DNA of 38,338 nt from Alphaproteobacteria bacterium (lineage in GTDB: Bacteria > Pseudomonadota > Alphaproteobacteria > Micavibrionales > Micavibrionaceae). Below, piece by piece: positions 8,553-15,426 of this stretch. The stretch's first letter is position 1; the number at the start of each line of letters is the position of its first letter. Location of the stretch: contig RZZS01000019.1 of assembly GCA_009929775.1 (NCBI GenBank), forward strand, positions 1-38,338. Reading direction: 5' to 3'. Under the pieces are notes generated by a model. The model was not told the origin of the DNA and made no database searches. It saw only the letters and a program-made list of their open reading frames with translations. Both the position numbers and the translations under genes were made by a program.

Positions 8553-9490
8553 CAGATGCGGTGCTCGATAAAGGCGGTGGATTTGAGGTCGAGGAGCAGA
8601 CGTTGCTGCATGCGGTCTAGCCGCTCAATGCCGATCTGGTTGCGCATGACATTGTCCGGGGGGATGGTATCTTCAGTGATCTGCCGTGCCTTGCGCAGGG
8701 CGACGATATGAAAGCCGCGCGGCGTGCGGATTGGTTCGCTGATCTGCCCTTCTTCCATTGAGGCCAGCGCCGCAGATACCTCCGCCGGAAGCTGGTCGGC
8801 CTGAACCCAGCCGATATCGCCGCCTTTGGACGCTCCCGGCGACTGAGAGAATTGCTGCGCCACGGCCGGGAACGGCGCGCCTTTGCGCAACTCCTGCAGC
8901 AGGCGGCTTGCGAGCGCCCGCACCTCGCCCTCGGGAGACGACGCGTCCGTCGGCAGGAAAATCTCGGACACGAAATATTCGGTCTTGCCGATGGCGGTGC
9001 GCAACTGCTCGCCGCGCGCCGCAACATCCGCATCCGTGACCGCGATCTGGGGATGCAGCTTGCCCTGGACGACACGCGTCCAGGCAATCTGGGCGCGGAT
9101 CTGGTCACGCAGAGTCCGTTCCGGAATGCCGCCCTGCACAAGAACATCCCGGAACTGCTCCGGTGTCATCTTGTTCTGCCCCGCAAGAGACGCGAAAGCC
9201 TCGTCGATATCCTCGCTCGAGACCTCGATATTATTGCGGCGCGCTTCCTGCAGCTTGATGGTTTCCTCGATCAGCATTGTGAGAATCTGTGGTTCGATTT
9301 TCTCGCGCATTTCCCCGGTCTGCGGCAAACCCGACGAAACCGTGATGAGCTTCATCCGGTCGCGCAGATCGCTGGTCGTCACCGCATCCTCGTTGACAAT
9401 GGCGGCGATTCCCTCCTCGCGCGCCTGCGCCGAAGGCATGGCGAAAGCCGAAAAAACAACGAACGCGGCAAAGACTATCAGTCGTTTCAT
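8552..9490 (-). CDS. surA: Periplasmic peptidyl-prolyl isomerase/chaperone SurA
   Basis: The 312-residue protein has a Sec signal peptide (about residues 1-23, cleaved after AQA), a SurA-type N-terminal chaperone domain (IVNEDAVTTSDLRDRM onward), and one parvulin domain at about 165-275 with FPAVAQQFSQSP, GGDIGWV and PIRTPRGFHIVAL. SurA helps outer-membrane proteins fold in the periplasm. E. coli SurA has two parvulin domains; one is normal for alphaproteobacterial SurA. It overlaps rsmA by one base and follows the NDUFA9-like gene by 19 bases, so an operon is likely. lptD, a frequent upstream partner, is not present. Confidence 0.9.
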   Translation of the reverse strand: MKRLIVFAAFVVFSAFAMPSAQAREEGIAAIVNEDAVTTSDLRDRMKLITVSSGLPQTGEMREKIEPQILTMLIEETIKLQEARRNNIEVSSEDIDEAFASLAGQNKMTPEQFRDVLVQGGIPERTLRDQIRAQIAWTRVVQGKLHPQIAVTDADVAARGEQLRTAIGKTEYFVSEIFLPTDASSPEGEVRALASRLLQELRKGAPFPAVAQQFSQSPGASKGGDIGWVQADQLPAEVSAALASMEEGQISEPIRTPRGFHIVALRKARQITEDTIPPDNVMRNQIGIERLDRMQQRLLLDLKSTAFIEHRI

Positions 9491-9509
9491 AAAAATCCCT
9501 TCTGGTTAC

Positions 9510-10484
9510 TTACGTCGTTGCCGGACGGCGTCCGGCGCCGTAACGACCGCCCGGGCAGAAATGCTCGAGCCAGGTCGGCAACAGCGTATCCATGTCCCGG
9601 GCCTGAACGCCGAGATCCGACAGCGTCAAGGCACCCTCGCGGACGATGTTATCGGTCTTCAGCGATTCAACCTGATCCGCTGTCAGAAGCGGATTGGGCA
9701 TCAACCCGAGAACACGGCCCAGCAGCTTTGCCGCCCCGAACGGCACCGGCACGAGAGCGCGGCGGCGACAGGTGTAGCGGAATAGCGTCTTGTAGATTCC
9801 CCGGAAGTCCACGACATCCGGCCCGCCCAGCTCGTACGTTTTGCCAAGCGGACTTTTATCGCCGGTTTTTGGCAGGGTTATGGCGGCGATAACCGCGCCT
9901 GCCACATCGCCCACAAAAACAGGCTGAAACTTCGTCTTCCCCCCGCCGATCAAAGGCAAGGCCGGCACGTAGCGCGCCAGTTCCGCGAACAGGTTGAAGA
10001 ACCGGTCACCCGCGCCGAAAACCACGCCCGGGCGCAGGATCGTGGCGTGCGGCACGTATTTGCGCACCTGCCCCTCCCCCTCCCTTTTTGTTTCCGCATA
10101 TTTCGAGCCCGATTCGTCAATGCCGAGCGCCGAAACGTGTACGAATCGTTCAACGCTGGCCGTGTCGGCGGCTTTCGCTATTGCCATTGGAGTCTCGGCA
10201 TGGGCCTTGCGGAACGCGCCGCTTTTCTTTTCGAAAAGAATGCCGACACAGTTCACGATGACGTCCGCGCTCTCAACGGCGCGTGCGATGCTCGCCTCGT
10301 CGCCATAATCGACGGCGAACGGAACGATCTGCCCCGGCGTTCCGTAAGGCCGCAGAAAATATGCGCGCTCGGGCACGCGCGTGGCGACCTTGACCCGGTA
10401 GCCCGCGCGCGCGAGCTCGCGCACGACATGCCGCCCGATAAGGCCGGTGCCGCCGAATACAGCAGCTGTTCTGGTGTAAGCCAT
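9510..10484 (-). CDS. NAD(P)-binding protein, complex I NDUFA9-like
   Basis: This 324-residue atypical SDR begins with AAVFGGTGLIGRHVVREL, the Rossmann motif TGxxGxxG in the slightly changed form GGTGLIG. Further marks are VNCVGILFEKKSG, RFVHVSALGID, SKYAETKREGE (the Y-x3-K pair) and ILRPGVVFGAGDRFFN, all typical of the bacterial NDUFA9/39-kDa complex I subunit family. In mitochondria this subunit binds NADPH and stabilises complex I; in bacteria the role is less certain. The last 70 residues form the divergent C-terminal domain. It lies between the nitroreductase and surA genes, both in the same direction. Confidence 0.88.
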   Translation of the reverse strand: MAYTRTAAVFGGTGLIGRHVVRELARAGYRVKVATRVPERAYFLRPYGTPGQIVPFAVDYGDEASIARAVESADVIVNCVGILFEKKSGAFRKAHAETPMAIAKAADTASVERFVHVSALGIDESGSKYAETKREGEGQVRKYVPHATILRPGVVFGAGDRFFNLFAELARYVPALPLIGGGKTKFQPVFVGDVAGAVIAAITLPKTGDKSPLGKTYELGGPDVVDFRGIYKTLFRYTCRRRALVPVPFGAAKLLGRVLGLMPNPLLTADQVESLKTDNIVREGALTLSDLGVQARDMDTLLPTWLEHFCPGGRYGAGRRPATT

Positions 10485-10571
10485 CTATCCGATGATCGTC
10501 CGGTTGAAACTACGGCAATGATTATGGTTCGCGCGTCGATAAGAGTCCAGCCGTCTGTGATTTCGGTTCGG

Positions 10572-11189
10572 TTACCAGGAAAACTTCTCCCTTATCACGA
10601 TCTCGTCGCGCGGCAGGAGGGTCGGGCGGGGGAACGGCTCAGCGGTTTTCCTTCCGATCGCGACCATGAAGGAAACGATGTGGTCATTCGGCAGATTAAT
10701 AAGCTTGCCGACCTTCCCGTAGTCGAAACCGTCCATCGGACAGGTATGATAACCAAGGGCCTGCGCAGCCAGCATGATCGTCATACCCGCCATGCCGCAT
10801 GACCGGTGGCACTCGTCGACCTGCACCTGCTCCTTGCCGTCGTAGTAGCTGTTGATCATGCCGCGCATCCTGTTCTGCAGCTCTTCGCCCTCGTTCCTCC
10901 AGAAGCGCTCCGGATAGCGCCAGCCGCCCTTGTCCGCACAGAGAATCACCAGCGCCGAGCATGTCGCCGCCTTGTCCTGATTCCAGCAGGCCTCGAGGAA
11001 TTCGGCGCTGTGGCGGAATTTTTTGTCCTGCACGACGACAAAGCGATAATTCTGAATGTTGAAGGCCGTCGGCGACAAGTGGGCTGCCGTCAGGATTTTG
11101 GCAAGGTCCTCTTCGGGCAGCGCATGCGAATCGTCAAACTCCTTGATGGCGCGCCGCGCCTCGACCAGATTGAAAAATTCCGCGGACAT
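10572..11189 (-). CDS. Nitroreductase-family flavoprotein
   Basis: Starting at MSAEFFNLV, with GGAG 8 bases upstream, this gives 205 residues. The FMN-binding start is ARRAIKEFDD; LTAAHLSPTAFNIQNYRFVVVQD matches the nitroreductase core, and the C-terminal LINLPNDHIVSFMVAIGRK is the second FMN contact region. The family reduces nitro groups, quinones or enones with NAD(P)H and works as a homodimer in the cytoplasm. The natural substrate is unknown. It heads a minus-strand run with the NDUFA9-like, surA and rsmA genes, with 87 bases before the next. Confidence 0.9.
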   Translation of the reverse strand: MSAEFFNLVEARRAIKEFDDSHALPEEDLAKILTAAHLSPTAFNIQNYRFVVVQDKKFRHSAEFLEACWNQDKAATCSALVILCADKGGWRYPERFWRNEGEELQNRMRGMINSYYDGKEQVQVDECHRSCGMAGMTIMLAAQALGYHTCPMDGFDYGKVGKLINLPNDHIVSFMVAIGRKTAEPFPRPTLLPRDEIVIREKFSW

Positions 11190-11282
11190 GAAGGCTCCTC
11201 TCTTCCGGTTGCTTTTCCTCAATCACCTATCGGAAATCACATCAAAGGCAAGAGGAGTCAGTTTGGAGCCATTAATTATTTG

Positions 11283-11308
11283 CATACCTGGGTATGATAT
11301 ATAATCAT
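11283..11308 (+). promoter_or_regulatory. Palindromic operator-like element and -10 box before the Amt-chemoreceptor gene
   Basis: A perfect 6-base inverted repeat CATACC-TG-GGTATG (11283-11296) overlaps a second one, ATGAT-ATATA-ATCAT (11294-11308). The latter contains TATAAT at 11300-11305, an ideal -10 box, 38 bases before the ATG at 11343. The matching -35 position (TATTTG, 11277-11282) is poor, so an activator may be needed, or the palindrome may hold a repressor over the -10. Promoter function is inferred from position. Confidence 0.5.
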
Positions 11309-11342
11309 ATCGGCTGGATTTTCTTTTTGGGAATTTTCGAAC

Positions 11343-13811
11343 ATGAAGCACCTCTCCTTCCGGGCGGGACTCCTCCTTTCCGCAAATGTTCTCACGCTGT
11401 TGTTCCTTGCTTGCGGTTCGGCCCACGCGTCCGGGGAAACCGCCGTTTTCCTTGAGCGACTCGACGCTGTGGAAAAAGGCCTCGAATCCAAACAGGAAAC
11501 GCTCGACCACATGTGGACGATGATCGCCGCTGCTCTCGTCTTCTTCATGCAAGGCGGGTTTCTTTTGCTCGAAGCGGGAATGGTGCGCTCGAAAAACTCG
11601 ATCAACGTCGCCCAGAAAAACATCGCCGACTTCATCTTCGCGGGCGTCGTCTTCTACCTGATCGGCTTCACGCTGATGTTCGGCCCGTCCGTCGGCGGCT
11701 GGTTCGGATGGGGCATGGATATGGTGGCCTGGAACCAGGTCGAGAACTGGCACTACACGTTCTTCATCTTCCAGCTCGTTTTCTGCGGCACGGCGGCAAC
11801 CATCCTCTCGGGGGCCGTGGCCGAACGCATGAAGTTCGGCGCGTACATTCTCATGTCCTGCCTGCTCGCCGGGCTTGTTTATCCCGTGTTCGGCCACTGG
11901 GCCTGGGGCAACCTGTTCGTCGGCGATAACAGCGGCTACCTGATGGATAAAGGATTCATCGACTTCGCGGGATCGACCGTCGTGCACTCCGTCGGCGGCT
12001 GGGTCGCGCTCGCCGGTGTCATCGTCATCGGGCCGCGCATCGGCAAGTTCAATCCCGACGGCAGTTCGAACCCAATTACCGGCCACTCCTACGCGCTCGC
12101 CACGCTCGGCGCGATTATTCTCTGGATCGGCTGGATCGGATTTAACGGCGGCTCGACGACGGTCGGCTCGCCCGACTTCGCGCCGATCATTTCGAACACG
12201 ATGATGGCCGCATGTTTCGGCGGGCTCGTGTCGATGCTGCTCGGACGCGTCCACGACGGGCTGTTCCGCCCGGACCGGTCGATCAACGGCGTGCTCGGCG
12301 GCCTTGTCGGAGTCACGGCCGGATGCGCCGCCGTCACGACACACGGCGCAATTCTGATCGGCGTGCTGAGCGGATTCACCGTCTTTTATGCGGCGATTCT
12401 CCTTGAAGAAAAACTCAAGCTCGACGATGCCGTCGGCGCGGTTCCGGTTCACGGGTTTTGCGGAGCGCTGGGGACGATCCTTGTCGGCTTCCTTGCCACC
12501 GACGAAAACCTCGCCGCCGCGAGCCGCATGGACCAGATTCTCATCCAGCTTCAAGGAGCGGGCCTTGCCTTCGTCTGGGCGTTTTCGCTGGCTTTCATCG
12601 TCTTCAAACTCCTTCACGTGACCGTCGGCATCCGCGTGTCGCCCGAGGACGAGGAGGAAGGGCTCAACTCCGCCGAACACGGCACGACGCTTGGCACCGG
12701 CCTGCTGCAAAAGCACCTGAAAGACATCGTGTTCGGAGAAGGCGACCTGACCCGCAGGCTTGAAGCAAACACAGGAGACGAGTCTGCCGAGGTCGCCGTT
12801 CTGTTCAACGCCTTCATGGACCGCATCCAGACCTTCGTCGTCGACATCAAGGCCAACGCGCGGGCCCTATATACTTCTTCGCAGGAACTCGCCGAAGTCG
12901 CCACGCACATGGCCGCGAGTTCCGAGGAGCTCACCGCCCAGTCAGCCGTCGTCGCCACTTCGACCGACAAGGTGTCAGAGCGCATGGGCTCGACCTCGAG
13001 CAATATCTCCAGCATCACGAACGACATCAACGTCATTTCGCACAACGCCCTGACCATGTCGCACTCGATTGAGGACATGTCCGAAGCCGTCGGCAAGCTG
13101 ACCGGATCGATCGCGCAAATCGCCGACAACGCGGTCGGAGCGCGCGACGTATCCGTCCAGTCCGCGCAAATGGCGGACGAAGCCTCGCAAGCCGTTCACG
13201 CTCTCGACGAAACGGCGTCCAAAATCGGCGAGTTCGTAACGCTTATCCAGAAAATCTCGGAGCAGACCAACCTGCTTGCCCTCAACGCCACCATCGAAGC
13301 CTCCCGGGCCGGGGAAGCGGGCAAGGGCTTCGCGGTCGTCGCAAGCGAGGTCAAGCAGCTCTCGCAGAAAACCGCCGAAGCCGCGAAGGAAATCGCCGCC
13401 CGCGTCGACGAGATCCAGGCGAGCAGCGCCAACGCTTCCGACGTCATGGCGCGGATCAGCGAGGTCATTCACACGATCAACGAGTCGGTCGGTTCGATTT
13501 CCGAAGCCGCGAGCCTGCAACGTGACGTCGCCTCCAGCATCTCGGAAAAACTCCATCATTCGACCGTGAGCGCAAACGACGTCGCCAGCAGCGTCGAGCG
13601 TATTTCCGGCAAGAGCGCCGAAATCTCCGGCGACATCGAAGTCGTCGCAGGCGAGGCGGGCGCCGTCGCCGAAAACATCAAGGCCTTCTCCGGCGAGGCC
13701 AAAACCACCGCCGAGCAGGCCGGCCGCCTGAACGCCAGCTCCACCACCCTCAACGAAACCGCCAACAAACTCAGCCGCTCCGTCGCCCATTTCAAGACCG
13801 GCGAGGAGTGA
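11343..13811 (+). CDS. Ammonium transporter-methyl-accepting chemotaxis fusion (Amt-MCP)
   Basis: The 822-residue protein joins a full Amt/Rh channel to a chemoreceptor signalling domain. A signal-like segment (1-29) is followed by the Amt core, about 52-450. It keeps the Phe gates (Phe147, Phe267), the Asp in IDFAG (207), both pore histidines (His215 in STVVHSVGG, His370 in VPVHGFCG) and the C-terminal [14 protein letters not shown]-like stretch follows (about 452-505; [18 protein letters not shown]). The coiled-coil signalling domain spans about 515-820 with the hairpin tip [21 protein letters not shown] (~638-658). It should sense or move ammonium and pass a signal to CheA/CheW. No glnK, cheA or cheW gene is nearby. 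AT-rich upstream DNA holds a palindromic operator-like site. Confidence 0.93.
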   Translation: MKHLSFRAGLLLSANVLTLLFLACGSAHASGETAVFLERLDAVEKGLESKQETLDHMWTMIAAALVFFMQGGFLLLEAGMVRSKNSINVAQKNIADFIFAGVVFYLIGFTLMFGPSVGGWFGWGMDMVAWNQVENWHYTFFIFQLVFCGTAATILSGAVAERMKFGAYILMSCLLAGLVYPVFGHWAWGNLFVGDNSGYLMDKGFIDFAGSTVVHSVGGWVALAGVIVIGPRIGKFNPDGSSNPITGHSYALATLGAIILWIGWIGFNGGSTTVGSPDFAPIISNTMMAACFGGLVSMLLGRVHDGLFRPDRSINGVLGGLVGVTAGCAAVTTHGAILIGVLSGFTVFYAAILLEEKLKLDDAVGAVPVHGFCGALGTILVGFLATDENLAAASRMDQILIQLQGAGLAFVWAFSLAFIVFKLLHVTVGIRVSPEDEEEGLNSAEHGTTLGTGLLQKHLKDIVFGEGDLTRRLEANTGDESAEVAVLFNAFMDRIQTFVVDIKANARALYTSSQELAEVATHMAASSEELTAQSAVVATSTDKVSERMGSTSSNISSITNDINVISHNALTMSHSIEDMSEAVGKLTGSIAQIADNAVGARDVSVQSAQMADEASQAVHALDETASKIGEFVTLIQKISEQTNLLALNATIEASRAGEAGKGFAVVASEVKQLSQKTAEAAKEIAARVDEIQASSANASDVMARISEVIHTINESVGSISEAASLQRDVASSISEKLHHSTVSANDVASSVERISGKSAEISGDIEVVAGEAGAVAENIKAFSGEAKTTAEQAGRLNASSTTLNETANKLSRSVAHFKTGEE

Positions 13812-13835
13812 GAGGCCACAGACATCGGGGACAGA

Positions 13836-13870
13836 CATTGGGGACACAATAACTTTTTGTGTCCCCAATG
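13836..13870. repeat. Single REP-like palindrome
   Basis: A third copy of the rsmA-type unit, with perfect arms extended to CATTGGGGACACAA and its complement (35 bases, 13836-13870), centred on TAACTTT. Its core, 13840-13866, is identical to 8475-8501. It starts 25 bases after the Amt-chemoreceptor stop, where it may act as a transcript-end hairpin, although no T-run follows. A broken partial copy (GGGGACAGACATT, from 13827) lies just before it, hinting that it was once a doublet. Confidence 0.85.
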
Positions 13871-13875
13871 CTGTG

Positions 13876-14361
13876 CTGAAGCTGTCCATCCCCCGCTTCT
13901 GCCCGCCGCTGTTGCCGCCGATGTTGACGACTGTGCGGGGGCCGAATTTGTCGTGCATGACTCGGCAGCCTCTGGAGAAAGGCGACCCCCCACCTTTGTC
14001 CTCCCCCCTTTTCAAGGGGGGAGGTTGGGAGGGTGGTATGCGGCGGGGGGTGAAACCACTCGAATCCCAAAAATGCGCACGGCCCTGACCGTACGCGCTT
14101 AAATCCGTGTTCACCTCGATATGCTCTTCGGGAAGCTCGTCGACAAAGCGTGAGGGAATCGCGTCGATCCAGTTGCCCTACATACGCCGCCTTGCGGCGT
14201 AACTGACGAAAGCGCGTTTGCGCGCGCGGGTGATGCCCACATACGCCAGGCGGCGCTCTTCCTCGAGCCCATTGACTCCGTGCTCGTCCATGGTCTTTTG
14301 CGAGGGAAACAGGCCCGTTTTCCCAGCCGGGGAGAAAGACCGCGTTGAATTCCAGCCCCTT
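13876..14361 (-). pseudogene. Decayed copy of the uvrD 3' end
   Basis: This stretch matches the last ~170 codons of the intact uvrD gene (15440-15966) in the same orientation, with much base divergence. Recognisable pieces in different frames are GLEFNAVFLPGWE, then SQKTMDEHG...GLEEERRLAYVGITRARKRAFVSYAARRRM, then NWIDAIPSRFVDELPEEH, SAYGQGRAHFWDSSGFTP and VMHDKFGP. At least one frameshift separates the first two, and a TAG at 14178-14180 replaces the Tyr codon after AARRRM. It has no start or helicase core, so it cannot make a functional enzyme. It is a remnant left by duplication, or the displaced original 3' end after an insertion. Confidence 0.9.
14000..14024. repeat. Palindromic repeat in the uvrD remnant
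   Basis: CCTCCCCCCTT-TTC-AAGGGGGGAGG forms a perfect 11-base-pair hairpin, within a wider imperfect inverted repeat (about 13986-14037, ACCCCCCACC...GGGAGGGTGG). Sequences of this type are scattered widely in many bacterial genomes. It lies in the region encoding the linker before the C-terminal domain of UvrD, the same place where the intact gene has a different palindromic insert. Confidence 0.8.
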
Positions 14362-14478
14362 TTCCCGGGGGCGGGATGTAGGTAGCCTTCCCGGTAGATC
14401 TCTGTTCGGGATGGCAGAAGACAAAATATTGAAGTACATTCCGAACATATAGTTACGATTACGGGTAAGAAAAAAAAC

Positions 14479-15369
14479 ATGAAACTCCCCGATGTCACAA
14501 TCCTCTCTCAATGGACATACTGGCAGTGCAAATGGCTGCCGGGGTTGTTGCTCAAAGGGATTTTGTATGGATGCATCGCAGTAATAATGTTTCCAGTCAC
14601 GGTTTCAGATCCGAAAATGGGCATATTCTTGTTCATTTTTTCCATCTTGGCCTTTCTGAACATACGATATGCGCTGATTCGCGTTCATCAATCAAGGGCT
14701 GGCGGCGCTTCTCGATTTGAGCGACTTGCGAATCTGTACCGGAACATCAAGTTAACCGCCTTCGACAACCTCATGAAGCTCGAAAAGGGGAAGCCGGAGG
14801 CCAGCGAACTCCGTCCCCTTGCGATCGATCAGGCTTTAGAGAACCTTTGCTACGAAGAAAAAGGAAAACAGCTCGCCTATATTTTTGGGGAATTTGACAG
14901 TGAAATGCGTTTCTATCCGATAATAACAGAAAAAATGCTTGCCCTTCATAGTCAGATCAACTTCATCAATGGCGTCATTACTTTACAGCCCAATACTAAC
15001 CCATACCACATCATTGGCACAATCCGCGCGGTCATGGTCAAATCTCTTTTTCTCGAACATATTTTTCGATACATGGCTCGAAAGCAGAAAATAGGAAAAA
15101 GCTCCAAAATGAGAAACGGAGATGCAAAGACAAAGAAAGCCGTAAAGAGTATGGGTTACGGTATCGAGATGGACATCCACGCACTTCGACAGTCCCCCAT
15201 AACTTTTCATGGGAAGCCTGAATTCCTACCGATTCAAAGCTATACCTGGTTGATCTACGACTTATCCGAAGACACCGAAGCGCGCACGGTAAACGACTAT
15301 CGCCTTCCGGGCGAGTATGCAAAGCCCTATCTTGAGAGAATGGCCGCAATGCAAGCGGACGCCATGTGA
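14479..15369 (+). CDS. AT-rich orphan membrane protein between uvrD ends
   Basis: The 296-residue protein has two hydrophobic segments (about 20-42 and 47-66) and then a soluble C-terminal domain of about 225 residues. It is Lys/Ile/Tyr-rich, and the DNA is visibly more AT-rich than both neighbours. There is no strong Shine-Dalgarno, only GGGTAAGAAAAAAAAC before the ATG. Notable phrases are NLYRNIKLTAFDNLMKLEKGK, FGEFDSEMRFYPIITEKM and RLPGEYAKPYLERMAAMQ. I recognise no family. It lies between a decayed and an intact uvrD 3' end, which suggests it arrived by transfer as cargo. A gene of the chromosome's own stock is possible but less likely. Confidence 0.72.
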   Translation: MKLPDVTILSQWTYWQCKWLPGLLLKGILYGCIAVIMFPVTVSDPKMGIFLFIFSILAFLNIRYALIRVHQSRAGGASRFERLANLYRNIKLTAFDNLMKLEKGKPEASELRPLAIDQALENLCYEEKGKQLAYIFGEFDSEMRFYPIITEKMLALHSQINFINGVITLQPNTNPYHIIGTIRAVMVKSLFLEHIFRYMARKQKIGKSSKMRNGDAKTKKAVKSMGYGIEMDIHALRQSPITFHGKPEFLPIQSYTWLIYDLSEDTEARTVNDYRLPGEYAKPYLERMAAMQADAM

Positions 15370-15426
15370 CAAGAGTGATGGCTCACTATCACCCACATTA
15401 AGGCTGGCTTGACCGCATTGCGGGGA

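Noticed and set aside
11261-11285. Sigma54 promoter for the Amt fusion gene
   Set aside because: GG and GC pairs at 11265 and 11282 are about 15 bases apart, not the 10 needed for a -24/-12 promoter.
11223-12716. 497-codon minus-strand open frame
   Set aside because: It lies opposite the Amt-chemoreceptor gene, has biased charged composition and no domain, as expected for an antisense frame of a GC-rich gene.
14178-14498. 106-codon minus frame as a separate gene
   Set aside because: Its second half is UvrD sequence up to a premature stop and its first half is unrelated upstream DNA; it is a part of the uvrD remnant.
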